A program made the position numbers and the translations under genes. This document shows positions 35,816-44,968 of a stretch of DNA of 64,000 bases, one piece after another (positions within the stretch are counted from its first letter, which is position 1; each line of letters opens with the position of its first letter). The notes under the pieces were generated by a model. It did no database searches. It was not told the DNA's origin and saw nothing but the letters and a program-made list of their open reading frames with translations. This stretch comes from Marinilabilia salmonicolor (GTDB lineage Bacteria; Bacteroidota; Bacteroidia; Bacteroidales; Marinilabiliaceae). Where the stretch lies: contig NZ_PVTS01000020.1 of the NCBI RefSeq assembly GCF_003003035.1, forward strand, positions 19,305 to 83,304, given 5' to 3'.

Positions 35816-36430
35816 GTGCAAATAGAAAAATTAAAACAACTGCTTAATGGGCCTTTGCCCGGTGAACCAGCTCACGAGCTGATGGCGCCCAGTGTCCGGT
35901 TTACGGGAACACGGATGCCTGATCCTGCTCTGGCTCGTCCAAGCAGTGTTTTGATTTTGTTCTACCCCCGTAGCGGCAATTGGTATCTTCCTTTTATTCA
36001 GCGTCCTGTTTATGATGGTGTTCATAGCGGGCAAATCAGTTTTCCCGGTGGCAAATGCGAGGAGGAAGATGCTGATTTTTGTTCCACTGCTTTGCGTGAA
36101 AGCCATGAAGAGATTGGGGTTGTTCCTGAGGATGTCCAAATTATAGGATCGCTGACCCCTCTGTATATTCCCAATAGCAATTTTCAGGTTTATCCGCAGG
36201 TAGGATGGCTCGATTATGAGCCTGCTTTTTCGCCCGATTCCACCGAAGTGGACGAAATAATAGAAGTCCCGTTGGAGCTCTTGCTCAAAAGAGAGAATGT
36301 AAAGCAGCTGAACCGGAATATCAACGGAACAACGCTGATAGCACCGTACTTCGAAGCAGGAGATCGTGCAATTTGGGGCGCCACAGCTATGATTCTCAGC
36401 GAAATGCTGGAGGTGCTTCGGAAAATATAG
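35816..36430 (+). CDS. Nudix hydrolase, CoA pyrophosphatase type
   Basis: A 204-residue Nudix protein. The Nudix box is intact (GGKCEEEDADFCSTALRESH then EEIGV, about residues 76-99), and the segment ISFPGGK in front of it is the UPF0035 signature of CoA/acyl-CoA pyrophosphatases (NudL/PCD1 type), which hydrolyse CoA to 4'-phosphopantetheine and 3',5'-ADP. Start is a GTG at 35816; no in-frame ATG occurs before the box that would keep the conserved N-terminus. No clear promoter precedes it, and it may be transcribed with gltX. Confidence 0.85.
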   Translation: MQIEKLKQLLNGPLPGEPAHELMAPSVRFTGTRMPDPALARPSSVLILFYPRSGNWYLPFIQRPVYDGVHSGQISFPGGKCEEEDADFCSTALRESHEEIGVVPEDVQIIGSLTPLYIPNSNFQVYPQVGWLDYEPAFSPDSTEVDEIIEVPLELLLKRENVKQLNRNINGTTLIAPYFEAGDRAIWGATAMILSEMLEVLRKI

Positions 36431-36450
36431 AAGGTGTAAAGACTAACTAG

Positions 36451-36646
36451 AGTCCGTCTATAAAGTCGGGAAAGTTTCTGGCGGGAGCTGTGTCTGTTCA
36501 GAAAGTGCCAGTTACAAGGCTTGCGACCGCGTGTCGCCTAAAGCTTTAGCGGTGGCGCAAGTCCGAAAATACGGAGTTTACTTTTCGTAAATGAGTACTT
36601 TTCGGACAAGCGTAACGCAGTAAATGGTACTTTATGGACAGACACT
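36451..36646 (+). repeat. R2 palindromic repeat, copy 5 (with nested hairpin)
   Basis: Complete copy with inner arms GTCCGAAAA / TTTTCGGAC. An extra palindromic insert of about 36 bp sits inside the left arm at about 36518-36555: GACCGCGTGTCGCCTAAAG followed by CTTTAGCGGTGGCGCAAG. The same insert occurs in copy 7. It lies between the converging Nudix and mltF-like genes. Confidence 0.8.
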
Positions 36647-36648
36647 AA

Positions 36649-38076
36649 CTATTCCATCACATTCTTGTAATGCTCATATCGTTCAAGTATCTCCGTAACA
36701 TAATGGTAGGGCTCTTCTCCCCGGCAGTAACCAAATTTCACCACCGGGTCATTGAAAAATTTGGGCTCTGATTTGTGCAGCAGGTAGTAATCCACATTGT
36801 TTTCCCAGACCAGGGGATCTTTTCCGTATTTTTCTGCCAGGTTCATGGCATCCAGTACATGGCCAAGCCCTACATTGTATGAGGCCAGTACAAACTTGAT
36901 TCGCTCTTCAGGATCGGTGACTCTTGATTCCAGCCGTTCATCAAGCCATTTGAGAAATTCCACTCCGCCACGGATGTTTTGTCTCGGGTTTTCCGGATTT
37001 ACCACTCCGAAGCGATCAGCGGTGCCCGGCATTAGTTGCATAAGTCCCTGCGCTCCTGCCCAGCTTTCCACCTTTGGAAAAAAGCGAGATTCCTGATAAA
37101 TCAGGGAGGCAATCAGTCGCCAGTCCCAGTTAAACTTGTTGCTTTCCTCTTTTATCATCTCATCAAAATCCGAAACCTGACCTCCCTTGATCGAATGAAA
37201 TCCCTCATCCACCAGATGAACCGACCGTTTATTGAGGTAATATTTCTGATAAATCTGATTGTATCGGGCTGTTTTTTTGAAGCTGATGAGCCAGTTGTCG
37301 ATGACATTTAACAAGTCGGGCGATGTGGAGCGCACAGCCCACGAAAGTTTTTGCGGAAAACTGATGGCCGTTTCCACATCCAGATTGGGATAGTAGTTGA
37401 GGTTTACCCGGGCCAGATTTTCGTCACACACCGTATATTTTATTTCTCCGCTGGCAACCAGGCCAATGAGTTGTTCCACTTCATAATCTGCAATTTCCAC
37501 GATGTTAATGCTGTCACCGATTTCTTGTGCCAGATTTCTCAATCGCTTGGCGTAGGCCGATTCTTTTTGTACGTAGATGGTTTCTCCAGCCAGGTTTAGC
37601 TGGTTGCGAATAAGTTTGTTGTACTCCCTGTTGCCTGTATTGCCATTGTCGGGTTGGTAGCGCTGTTGCACCAGTATTTGCCGGCTGAAACTATGCGGCT
37701 CGCTGAACCGGATTCCATCGTTTTTCTCAAGGGTGGCTGCCAGATTGCTTGCTATGATGTCGATGGCCCCCTTTTTTAGGTTCCGATAGTTGGTGGAGAG
37801 ATCGTTGTTGATTGTTACATCCAACTTCAATCCCATATAATTGCTAAACTCCTGGAGCAGCTCCAGCTGGTAGCCCATGGGGGTTCCTTTGTACACAAAA
37901 TAGTTGGTGGAGTTGTAGTTGGTAACGACTCTGACCACCCCTTCTTCCTTAATTTCGTTCAGGTCCCGTTCCGAGAGTTCAATGGAAGTATCCTTGGCAT
38001 CGTTTTCTTTTTCCTGAAAACATGCGGATAGCAGGAGGGCTAAGGCTGATAAAATTACAGTAAAAATCTTTCCCAT
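36649..38076 (-). CDS. mltF: MltF-like lytic murein transglycosylase lipoprotein
   Basis: A 475-residue lipoprotein (LSALALLLSAC, Cys 19) with two domains. Residues about 45-285 form a periplasmic solute-binding (SBP_bac_3) module (VRVVTNYNSTNYFVYKGTPM, GYQLELLQEFSNYMGLKLD). Residues about 320-475 form a lysozyme-like SLT domain with the catalytic Glu in IYQESRF and the GAQGLMQLMPGTA motif. MltF cleaves peptidoglycan to 1,6-anhydromuropeptides, and its binding module regulates the cut. Promoter CAAAGATA (TATCTTTG on this strand) lies 78 bp upstream. It is the second of two minus-strand envelope genes. Confidence 0.9.
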   Translation of the reverse strand: MGKIFTVILSALALLLSACFQEKENDAKDTSIELSERDLNEIKEEGVVRVVTNYNSTNYFVYKGTPMGYQLELLQEFSNYMGLKLDVTINNDLSTNYRNLKKGAIDIIASNLAATLEKNDGIRFSEPHSFSRQILVQQRYQPDNGNTGNREYNKLIRNQLNLAGETIYVQKESAYAKRLRNLAQEIGDSINIVEIADYEVEQLIGLVASGEIKYTVCDENLARVNLNYYPNLDVETAISFPQKLSWAVRSTSPDLLNVIDNWLISFKKTARYNQIYQKYYLNKRSVHLVDEGFHSIKGGQVSDFDEMIKEESNKFNWDWRLIASLIYQESRFFPKVESWAGAQGLMQLMPGTADRFGVVNPENPRQNIRGGVEFLKWLDERLESRVTDPEERIKFVLASYNVGLGHVLDAMNLAEKYGKDPLVWENNVDYYLLHKSEPKFFNDPVVKFGYCRGEEPYHYVTEILERYEHYKNVME

Positions 38077-38153
38077 AAAGTTTCATTTATGACCGGCCTT
38101 CCTCGCTGTGTTTCGGAATCTAAAGTGGTGTTTGTGGCGGTCAATATGATGGG

Positions 38154-38161
38154 CAAAGATA
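38154..38161 (-). promoter_or_regulatory. -7 element of the mltF-like gene
   Basis: TATCTTTG on the minus strand, between the porin stop (38199) and the mltF start (38076). It suggests that mltF is transcribed separately from the porin gene. Confidence 0.5.
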
Positions 38162-38198
38162 CTAAAATGTTGACATGCAGAAAAAAACGGTTCCGGCA

Positions 38199-40277
38199 TT
38201 AGTCGTAAAAATTCCACGAAACGCCAAACCTCAGGCCTCCGGGATTGATCGGATAGCCGATTGTGTGGAAGTAATCGCTGTTCATCAGCCCCTGGTTTAC
38301 GTGATCATATTTGACGAAGATGTTTGCTCTTTTGAGATGAAAATTGACAAACGGATCTACAACCGGATAGTTGCCTGTCTTTCTCTCCCGTTGTATGTGG
38401 AATTGTCCGGTGGCCGGCATAAAGTCCGGTGCGTAATAAGCCGTGTGGTATCTCACGTCAAAGCCCAACTGGAAAAACAACACCTGAAAAAGCGTATTTT
38501 CAAAGTAGTTGGAGCTGAAAACGGATAATTCAGGTACCGGAACAATGCGGTCGTGGCTGGTAAGCTGATAAACCACTTCGTTTCTGCTGTGCAGATTCCA
38601 GAGTTGAAAATGCTTCTTTAGTTTTATTTGTATCAGCTGAAGGAACTCGCTGGTCTGTTCGGGCAGAGCCTCTTCGTTCCAGTAAATATGATCGTTTAAG
38701 AGTCTGATCTCTCCGGTGAGTTGCAACCGCCGGGTGGGGATATTAATTCCACCATGAATCCGGACTGTTTGTTCCGGATCGAAACGTTTATCCCACGATA
38801 GGTGGTTGGAGTAATATTGCTCAGTGAAAAAGTCCGGTGAAGTGAGGTAAAGACCGCCGCGCGCAAAAAATCCTGCAGTGTCCCTGGCAACTCTGAAACG
38901 TGTGTTGAAGCCTCCGGTAAGTTCACTGTCGCCTGCTTTGTGGCCTTGAAACCAGACACGAAGTCCTGCATCGTAAAAGAAATTCTCACCACGGTTTTTG
39001 AATAGTTGACCACCAAATGCCGTGGCGGTTCGTTGTTCTTTTTTCTTGTGATAAATGAATTCTCCTGTGGGGTTGCCAGCGGTATCTTCTATCGCGACTG
39101 TAGATGCCGGCCAGCGATTGCGCTCCACTTCATTCATCAGATACACGCGCATACCAAACTGTAGAAAAGGGTTGGCTTCTTCATTGAATTTTAGCTGAAT
39201 GGTATTGCGATAAGTGGTTTGATAGGTGGTATCTTTGGTTTGGGTGGGGTCGTTGTTAATCCGGTCATAAAACCAAAGAGACTCGTCTTCCGGAAAAACA
39301 CTTGCCAGATCATCTATTTTATATGCACGTCTGTAACGATCCATTTCAAAAGTGTGACTCGCTGTGGCCAAAGATGTTTTTTCCTTTACCGAGTCATTTA
39401 CCGCTATGGAGACACTTCCTATTTTAAGCTTTTGATTGATAAATAGTTTGTAATTGTCGATGCGGGTGGATGCATTGGTGAAGTAAACAGGGATGTATTC
39501 CGGCCCGTCGTACTCGTTGTCTTCCGGACTCAGGATGTTATTATCGTCAATGATTCCTCCGTTGTTCAATTGGTCGGTTTTTCCGTAAAAAAATGATCCA
39601 TGAACCTCATATTTTCTGCCCGAATAGGATGAAAAAAGTCTGAAAAGGCGGTTGTCCACCTGTTGTCCGTCGTATTTTCCAACCGATGAAATTAATTTGT
39701 AGTTGAATCCGACATTGACATTTTCATTGATGTTTTGTGTGAACAGTACCCCAACGTTTTCTTCACTTCGACGTTTGGGACCACTGTGCTGATAATAAAG
39801 ATTGGTGTATGGAGTTCGGGTGTTATAATACTTCCAATCTTCGGGTGAGGTAAGCCAGTAATTGAGGTTGCGGGAGAATAAAAAACTGTTTCCCACCGGC
39901 ATATCTTCAATGATGACCGATTGAGCGGGAGCTCCCAGGTTGCCGGTAAAAACGTTTGCAATGGAGCGTTGATAGATCGGATTGTAAATTTGAAATCCGG
40001 TGGATACAGTGTCCACCACTACGGTGTCGGAAAGGCTGAAATCATCCACCAGTCGCCAGTTTTTTACTTCACTTGGCACCGTTGGCTGTTGACTTCCGGC
40101 TTCCTGTTCGTCGCTGTTGTTCTGGTTTTGGTTTTGTCCGTTTTGAAAGCCTCCCTGCTGCATAGTGGGAAACCCTCTTCCTCCGCCTGACTGATTGTTC
40201 CCACTGGGGATAAACTGAGCAAAGGTTGACGTTGCCAGTGCCAGAAACACAATATGTATGATGATAAATTTCTTCAT
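38199..40277 (-). CDS. putative porin (Porin_10-type outer-membrane protein)
   Basis: A 692-residue outer-membrane protein. The start at 40277 gives the signal peptide KFIIIHIVFLALATSTFAQ; frames extending upstream are not believable because the promoter lies just before this ATG. After an Asn/Gln-rich linker (about 22-60), WRLVDDFSLSDTVVVDT and GAPAQSVIIEDMP are typical of the Bacteroidetes putative porin family PF14121. Many amphipathic strands follow, ending in RFGVSWNFYD, an outer-membrane insertion-like C-terminus with aromatic residues. The substrate is unknown. Confidence 0.78.
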   Translation of the reverse strand: MKKFIIIHIVFLALATSTFAQFIPSGNNQSGGGRGFPTMQQGGFQNGQNQNQNNSDEQEAGSQQPTVPSEVKNWRLVDDFSLSDTVVVDTVSTGFQIYNPIYQRSIANVFTGNLGAPAQSVIIEDMPVGNSFLFSRNLNYWLTSPEDWKYYNTRTPYTNLYYQHSGPKRRSEENVGVLFTQNINENVNVGFNYKLISSVGKYDGQQVDNRLFRLFSSYSGRKYEVHGSFFYGKTDQLNNGGIIDDNNILSPEDNEYDGPEYIPVYFTNASTRIDNYKLFINQKLKIGSVSIAVNDSVKEKTSLATASHTFEMDRYRRAYKIDDLASVFPEDESLWFYDRINNDPTQTKDTTYQTTYRNTIQLKFNEEANPFLQFGMRVYLMNEVERNRWPASTVAIEDTAGNPTGEFIYHKKKEQRTATAFGGQLFKNRGENFFYDAGLRVWFQGHKAGDSELTGGFNTRFRVARDTAGFFARGGLYLTSPDFFTEQYYSNHLSWDKRFDPEQTVRIHGGINIPTRRLQLTGEIRLLNDHIYWNEEALPEQTSEFLQLIQIKLKKHFQLWNLHSRNEVVYQLTSHDRIVPVPELSVFSSNYFENTLFQVLFFQLGFDVRYHTAYYAPDFMPATGQFHIQRERKTGNYPVVDPFVNFHLKRANIFVKYDHVNQGLMNSDYFHTIGYPINPGGLRFGVSWNFYD

Positions 40278-40284
40278 TGCGACG

Positions 40285-40292
40285 CAAAGATA
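40285..40292 (-). promoter_or_regulatory. -7 element of the porin gene, almost leaderless
   Basis: TATCTTTG on the minus strand is only 7 bp from the ATG at 40277-40275. A start 5-7 bases downstream of the element would give a leaderless or nearly leaderless mRNA. Confidence 0.55.
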
Positions 40293-40503
40293 TTGAAAAA
40301 TAGAATGTGGGAAAGCCTGTTTCCTGAACAAGTGGTCATATTTTGGCACAAAGTTTCCCGGTTTACCTCTTTCAGAGCAGGTCGAATACAGCAAACTTCC
40401 TGCCGAAGATAACCGTCCGGTCCGGATGCGGCAAATTTTGACGGTTGCCCGGGCACTTCTTTTGAGAAATATTCTAATAAGGAGAGGATTGGTTTTTTAT
40501 TTT

Positions 40504-40511
40504 TACTTTTG
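40504..40511 (+). promoter_or_regulatory. -7 element of folB
   Basis: TACTTTTG fits TAnnTTTG; it is 19 bp before the ATG at 40531. Confidence 0.5.
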
Positions 40512-40530
40512 TGCTTCAAAATGATTGGTT

Positions 40531-40899
40531 ATGGATTCAATGATAAAAACAGGGATTATAGAGCTTGAAGAGATGGAGTTTTATGCCTATCACGGCTGTT
40601 TTCGAGAAGAAAATGTGGTGGGAAACAGGTTTTTGGTAAATATATCTATTCGTACTGATATGACCAGGCCAATGCAAACCGATAACATTAATGATGCACT
40701 AAATTATGTCCAGGTTTACAATCTGGTTAGGACTGAGATGCAACAGACCTCCAATTTGCTGGAGCATGTCACCGCCCGTGTAATGGATTCTCTCTGTCGG
40801 CATTTTCCTGATATTGAGTGGCTGAGGGTGAAGATTTCCAAGATGAATCCCCCGATGGGCGGGCAGATGAGAAATGTGAGTGTAACTTTGGAGCGGTAG
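40531..40899 (+). CDS. folB: dihydroneopterin aldolase
   Basis: A 122-residue folate-synthesis enzyme that converts 7,8-dihydroneopterin to 6-hydroxymethyl-dihydropterin and glycolaldehyde. The start MDSMIKTGIIELEEMEFYAY includes the family's conserved YAYHG motif (about 20-24), followed by the EE pair, the NDALNYVQVYNLV segment (Tyr active site region, about 52-64) and NLLEHVTARVMD (about 73-84). KISKMNPPMGGQMRNVSVTL is the usual C-terminal strand with the conserved Lys. Full family length (about 120). ATG 40531 is preferred over an in-frame TTG at 40525. Confidence 0.93.
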   Translation: MDSMIKTGIIELEEMEFYAYHGCFREENVVGNRFLVNISIRTDMTRPMQTDNINDALNYVQVYNLVRTEMQQTSNLLEHVTARVMDSLCRHFPDIEWLRVKISKMNPPMGGQMRNVSVTLER

Positions 40900-40949
40900 C
40901 AGGAAAATAAAAATAACAACATTTTGTTGGGTTGAACAGAAAAAATCCT

Positions 40950-40957
40950 TACTTTTG
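40950..40957 (+). promoter_or_regulatory. promoter of tRNA-Cys
   Basis: TACTTTTG at the -7 position with TTG at 40926-40928 about 21 bp further upstream, close to the Bacteroidetes -33/-7 arrangement. The tRNA begins 25 bp downstream. Confidence 0.55.
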
Positions 40958-40982
40958 CAACCGCATTTTTGACCAATACAAT

Positions 40983-41053
40983 GGTCGGTTGGCCGAGTGG
41001 CTAGGCAGCGGTCTGCAAAACCGCGTACGGCGGTTCGAATCCGCCACCGACCT
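40983..41053 (+). tRNA. tRNA-Cys (GCA)
   Basis: A complete 71-base cloverleaf. Acceptor arms GGTCGGT (40983-40989) and ACCGACC (41046-41052) pair fully, and the discriminator is T, as usual for Cys. The anticodon loop CTGCAAA contains GCA, the anticodon stem is GCGGT/ACCGC, and the T-loop is TTCGAAT in GGCGG/CCGCC arms. CCA is not encoded. Confidence 0.96.
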
Positions 41054-41060
41054 CAATTAA

Positions 41061-41099
41061 AAGCCCCGCTGTGATTTTTTGAATCACAGCGGGGCTTTT
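41061..41099 (+). terminator. strong terminator behind tRNA-Cys
   Basis: A perfect 14-bp stem, GCCCCGCTGTGATT (41063-41076) with AATCACAGCGGGGC (41082-41095), 5-base loop, T-run after and A-run before. It could also end the minus-strand gene at 41118. Confidence 0.9.
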
Positions 41100-41117
41100 A
41101 GTTTGAAGACGCATATC

Positions 41118-41420
41118 CTACTCCTCATACCCCGCCTTGCAGGATAAACATTCATTGGCATAGTTGTCGTACTCATCAAATGCAGGGCCTGGTTTCCCAT
41201 TGATTGTGATGATGCGATCAAGTCTTACAAATTCTCCGTTTTTCAGCGTTATGAATTCCCCTTCACTATTCTTGGGCAGGTGTTTAAATTTGCCTTTTGC
41301 CTGCCCTAACGAGTTGTCAGGAAGAAAAAAGAATATGTTCTGCTCTTCGTTTTTGTGAACGGTTGATTCAAGTATATCGAAAAAATCGGGGTCCACCGGC
41401 GTGTATTTTGAGTATTTCAT
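41118..41420 (-). CDS. Rof-like protein (possible Rho-binding antiterminator)
   Basis: A 100-residue soluble protein starting at the ATG of MKYSKYTPVDPDFFDILE; an upstream in-frame TTG would add 14 residues and is less likely. YTPVDPDFFDILES, the middle GEFITLKNGEFVRLDRIITI and the small size resemble Rof/YaeO, the Rho-binding antiterminator whose core reads Y.PIxCDxYDxLE and LRLDKIxS. In addition there is a tail YANECLSCKAGYEE with a CxxC pair that Rof of E. coli lacks. Function is inferred from weak similarity. The gene is single and faces the tRNA terminator. Confidence 0.5.
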   Translation of the reverse strand: MKYSKYTPVDPDFFDILESTVHKNEEQNIFFFLPDNSLGQAKGKFKHLPKNSEGEFITLKNGEFVRLDRIITINGKPGPAFDEYDNYANECLSCKAGYEE

Positions 41421-41904
41421 GGCTTCCTTTTTTTTGAAAGTATAAGATATGGATTTTAACATCGGATGTAAAGTTCTTTTTTAATAGGATAAATTACAAT
41501 AGATCGTTAGATTTTAGAAGTTAGAGATTAGATGGAATCGTAAGATGTTGACATTCTGCATTTTATTTTAAAAAAACACTTATTTAAACTTAACGATTTA
41601 ATTTCCAGAGCTTTGAAAAAAGTTTAACGGACTATTGAAAAATAGATGTCTGGAAATAAAGATGCCTTGTGATGAGTGGATATATTTCATTGATAAAAGC
41701 CATTAATTGAATGATGAATGTTTTTTTATGTTCGTGAAAAAATGACAACTGTTCGCTACCGAACATCCATTATTCGGAAGTGGACAAAATTTGGTTACTT
41801 GGAAAAGCGATAAAATCCTGTTAGTTAGTGCTTTGTGATTATTGGCACATCCTTTGGAATTCCCTGTGTAAAATATAAAAACAAACATCTAAAAACAGAT
41901 AGTT
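41421..41904. other. AT-rich spacer without a recognised feature
   Basis: Divergent upstream region of the Rof-like gene and the small secreted protein. Apart from a GTTCGCTACCGAACATCC stretch near 41752 with a partial inverted repeat I see nothing definable, and no convincing TAnnTTTG element. Confidence 0.4.
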
Positions 41905-42408
41905 ATGAAACGAGTAAATTTTGTTGCAGGGTTACTTTTCTTTGTTATGATTTTGTCCGGTTCTTCAGTAGTGGCTGCCGGAGATGCTGTGTCGGTATTG
42001 TCAGGAAATTCACTGACTGAATTGGGTAATTACCAGATTACGGAACTTGAATCTGAAACCATCGGAAATGAGACTGTCCGCAAATTTCAGATTGAGTACG
42101 AAAACGGAAGTGCCCCGATTGTTGTATTGCTGAACGAACGTAAACGATGCAATGATTTTATTGTACGAAGCAATGTGATGGAAATTCAGTATGTATGCAA
42201 GAAGTCCGGTTTTGGAGCCACTACCATCAGCAACAGCGACTTTAGAGTGCTTCCCGAACAAACCAATAATATGTTTTTGTCACAGGAGGCATTGAGCCGT
42301 CAGGAGAAGATCGTTAACAGTCAGGTATCAGTAGAAAAGGCACTTGGACTTATTGCCTGTTACTATCCCGGGTTGCTGAAGAATATTCAGAATATTTCGG
42401 CCAATTAA
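41905..42408 (+). CDS. small secreted protein of unknown function
   Basis: A 167-residue protein with a signal peptide (FVAGLLFFVMILSGSSVVAA) and likely cleavage near residue 26. The mature part of about 140 residues is beta-rich (NYQITELESETIGNETVR, FQIEYENGSAPIVVLLNE), has one Cys pair (about 74 and 91), and ends in a helical segment QVSVEKALGLIACYYPGLL. No family is recognised. It stands alone with a terminator behind it. Periplasmic or surface location is inferred. Confidence 0.7.
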   Translation: MKRVNFVAGLLFFVMILSGSSVVAAGDAVSVLSGNSLTELGNYQITELESETIGNETVRKFQIEYENGSAPIVVLLNERKRCNDFIVRSNVMEIQYVCKKSGFGATTISNSDFRVLPEQTNNMFLSQEALSRQEKIVNSQVSVEKALGLIACYYPGLLKNIQNISAN

Positions 42409-42453
42409 GAATAGATTAGCTTTTTTATTGTTTGAATTTTGGTGAATTTTTGA

Positions 42454-42502
42454 GGGATGCACTGTTAAGGTATGAAAACCTGAACGGTGCATTCCTTTTT
42501 TA
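42454..42502 (+). terminator. terminator behind the secreted protein
   Basis: GGGATGCAC (42454-42462) pairs with GTGCATTCC (42487-42495; one G-T pair), followed by six T. The inner part AAGGT/ACCT can extend the stem. Confidence 0.7.
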
Positions 42503-42537
42503 TTTTCCGACCTGTTTTAATACCCACCAAAAAGCGT

Positions 42538-42545
42538 TATTTTTG
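42538..42545 (+). promoter_or_regulatory. -7 element of glnS
   Basis: TATTTTTG fits TAnnTTTG and lies about 100 bp before the glnS ATG. Confidence 0.45.
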
Positions 42546-42645
42546 CCAACCATTGACGGATTTGTTTTGCCATAAGGCGAAATCTGAAATTGATGGTTAA
42601 GCAACCCAAAACCCAAAGAAATCAATAGAAATAATACGGATAATT

Positions 42646-44355
42646 ATGAGCAATACTACCGAAGGCGCAACGCCATCAGCCGGTAAAGGCAATTTTATTC
42701 ATCAGGAAATAGATAAAGACCTGCAGGAGGGGAAGAACGGAGGTGCGGTGTTAACGCGTTTCCCGCCGGAGCCTAACGGATACCTGCATATTGGCCATGC
42801 AAAGTCAATATGTCTCAATTTTGGGTTGGCCGAGAAATATGGTGGCGGATGTAATCTTCGGTTTGATGATACCAATCCGGCAAAAGAGGAGGTGGAGTAT
42901 GTGGATTCCATCAAAAAGGATGTGAACTGGCTTGGTTTCGACTGGGTGGGTGATGAACATTATGCTTCTGATTATTTCGACCAGCTTTTTGAGTGGGCCG
43001 TGAAACTGATTAAGGCCGGAAAAGCTTATGTGGATGATCAAAGTGCGGAGGCAATTGCCGCTCAAAAAGGAACGCCGACACAACCCGGAGTGGAAAGTCA
43101 GTTTAGAAACCGCAGCGTGGAAGAGAACCTGGATTTGTTTATGCGCATGAAAGAGGGCGAATTCAAAGAAGGTGAGAGAGTCTTGCGGGCCAAAATTGAC
43201 ATGGCTTCCTCAAATATGCATATGCGTGATCCTATTATGTATCGCATCATTCATAAAAGTCATCATCGCACAGGTGATAAATGGTGTATTTATCCGATGT
43301 ATGACTTTACGCATGGGCAAAGTGATTTTATTGAAGGTATTACCCATTCAATATGTACTTTGGAATTTGAAGTTCACCGACCGCTTTACAACTGGTTTTT
43401 GGATCAAGTACTTGAAGGAGAGCCTGCTCCTGAGCGCCGTCCCCGTCAGATTGAATTTGCCCGTTTGAATTTGAATTATACCGTGATGAGCAAACGTCGT
43501 CTCCTGGAACTGGTTCAGAAGGGCATTGTAAAAGGATGGGATGATCCCCGAATGCCAACCATTTCCGGATTACGTCGTCGTGGATACACCCCTGAGTCTA
43601 TTCGTATGTTTGCCGACCGGGTGGGGGTAGCGCGCCGTGACAACATCATTGATGTGGCTTTGCTGGAGCATTGTGTGCGTGAGGATCTGAATAAAAAAGC
43701 TCCTCGTGTGAATGCTGTTATCGATCCGGTAAAACTGATTCTGACCAATTATCCTGAAGACCAGGTGGAGTGGATGGAGGCCATCAATAATCCGGAGGAT
43801 GAAAATGGCGGAAGTCGTAAGATTCCTTTTACACGGGAGCTTTATATTGAGCGGAATGATTTTATGGAAGAGCCTCCCAAGAAATTTTTCCGACTGGGCC
43901 CCGGTCGTGAGGTACGCCTGAAAAATGGATATATTGTGAAGTGTGAGGACTTCAAAAAGAATGAGCAGGGGGAGATTGAAGAGATCTATTGTACCTACGA
44001 TCCGCAGACCCGAAGCGGAAGTGATACCAGCGGTAAAAAGGTGAAAGGAACCCTGCATTGGGTTAGTGCTTCACATAGTTTACCTGCCGAGGTGCGTCAG
44101 TACGACCGCCTGTTTATGGATGAAGATCCTGCGGGACATAAGGATAAGGATTTTAAAGACTTCCTGAATCCTGATTCTTTGACTGTTTTGAAGAAATGCC
44201 GTGTGGAGCCTTCATTAAAAGAGGCAGAGGCATTGGATGCATTTCAGTTTCAAAGGTTGGGGTATTTTTGTGTGGACCCTGATTCCACGCCTGATCACTT
44301 GGTCTTTAATCGAACTGTGCCCTTGCGTGATGCCTGGGCAAAAATGAATAAGTGA
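42646..44355 (+). CDS. glnS: glutamine--tRNA ligase
   Basis: A 569-residue class I synthetase charging tRNA-Gln. [19 protein letters not shown] (about 37-55) holds the HIGH motif; [10 protein letters not shown] (about 73-82) is the GlnRS/GluRS marker, in its GlnRS form. The KMSKS equivalent is TVMSKRRL near 284. The C-terminal beta-barrel anticodon-binding region (about 350-560) is complete. A direct GlnRS is widespread in Bacteroidetes, in contrast to organisms using the GatCAB route. Own promoter; 4 bp separate its stop from the next gene, so the two are probably co-transcribed. Confidence 0.96.
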   Translation: MSNTTEGATPSAGKGNFIHQEIDKDLQEGKNGGAVLTRFPPEPNGYLHIGHAKSICLNFGLAEKYGGGCNLRFDDTNPAKEEVEYVDSIKKDVNWLGFDWVGDEHYASDYFDQLFEWAVKLIKAGKAYVDDQSAEAIAAQKGTPTQPGVESQFRNRSVEENLDLFMRMKEGEFKEGERVLRAKIDMASSNMHMRDPIMYRIIHKSHHRTGDKWCIYPMYDFTHGQSDFIEGITHSICTLEFEVHRPLYNWFLDQVLEGEPAPERRPRQIEFARLNLNYTVMSKRRLLELVQKGIVKGWDDPRMPTISGLRRRGYTPESIRMFADRVGVARRDNIIDVALLEHCVREDLNKKAPRVNAVIDPVKLILTNYPEDQVEWMEAINNPEDENGGSRKIPFTRELYIERNDFMEEPPKKFFRLGPGREVRLKNGYIVKCEDFKKNEQGEIEEIYCTYDPQTRSGSDTSGKKVKGTLHWVSASHSLPAEVRQYDRLFMDEDPAGHKDKDFKDFLNPDSLTVLKKCRVEPSLKEAEALDAFQFQRLGYFCVDPDSTPDHLVFNRTVPLRDAWAKMNK

Positions 44356-44359
44356 TTAT

Positions 44360-44932
44360 ATGAAAGTTCTTGCAATCAATGGAAGTCCCCGAAAAGGTGG
44401 AAACACAGAGTTGTTAATTAAGGAGGTTTTTAAAGTCCTGGAATCGGAAGGTATTGAAACCGAATTGATGCACATTGGAGGTAGGGAGGTGAATGGCTGT
44501 ACTGCCTGTGGAAAATGTCGCAAGGAGAAAGATGGGCAATGCCATATAAAAAATCCTGTCCTCAATGAGTGCATGAAGAAGATGGAGGAGGCTGATGGGA
44601 TTATACTTGGTTCTCCGGTTTATTTTGCTGATATCACTCCCGAATTAAAAGCACTGATTGATGTTTCGGGTTATGCGCTTCGCGGGGCAGGCAACCCGCT
44701 CAGGCGGAAAGTGGGAGCCGGAGTTGCGGTGGCCCGCCGTGCAGGAGCAATGACAGCCTTCGATAGCATCAACCGCTTTTTTCTGATCACAGAAATGATT
44801 ATTCCCGGCTCTTCCTACTGGAATGTGGGCTATGGTAAGGAGAAAGGTGATGTGTTGAAAGATGAGGAAGGACTGAATACCATGCGTACGCTGGGAGCCA
44901 ATATGGCATGGCTGTTGAAGAAAATAAATTGA
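44360..44932 (+). CDS. NAD(P)H-dependent FMN reductase-like flavoprotein
   Basis: A 190-residue flavodoxin-fold protein. KVLAINGSPRKGGNTELLI (about 2-20) is the FMN phosphate-binding loop of the NADPH-dependent FMN reductase group, and ADGIILGSPVYFADITPELK (about 75-94) the second flavin loop. A cysteine cluster CTACGKCRKEKDGQC (about 50-64) resembles the pattern found in the iron-sulfur flavoprotein subgroup and may bind a cluster or disulfide. It sits 4 bp behind glnS and shares its terminator with the converging aminotransferase gene. The physiological electron acceptor is unknown. Confidence 0.87.
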   Translation: MKVLAINGSPRKGGNTELLIKEVFKVLESEGIETELMHIGGREVNGCTACGKCRKEKDGQCHIKNPVLNECMKKMEEADGIILGSPVYFADITPELKALIDVSGYALRGAGNPLRRKVGAGVAVARRAGAMTAFDSINRFFLITEMIIPGSSYWNVGYGKEKGDVLKDEEGLNTMRTLGANMAWLLKKIN

Positions 44933-44934
44933 TA

Positions 44935-44966
44935 AAAAGTGGTGAGTCACCGGACTCACCACTTTT
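44935..44966. terminator. bidirectional terminator
   Basis: A perfect 14-bp stem AAAAGTGGTGAGTC / GACTCACCACTTTT with a 4-base loop between two convergent genes; it has A- and T-runs on both ends and can work in both directions. Confidence 0.85.
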
Positions 44967-44968
44967 CA

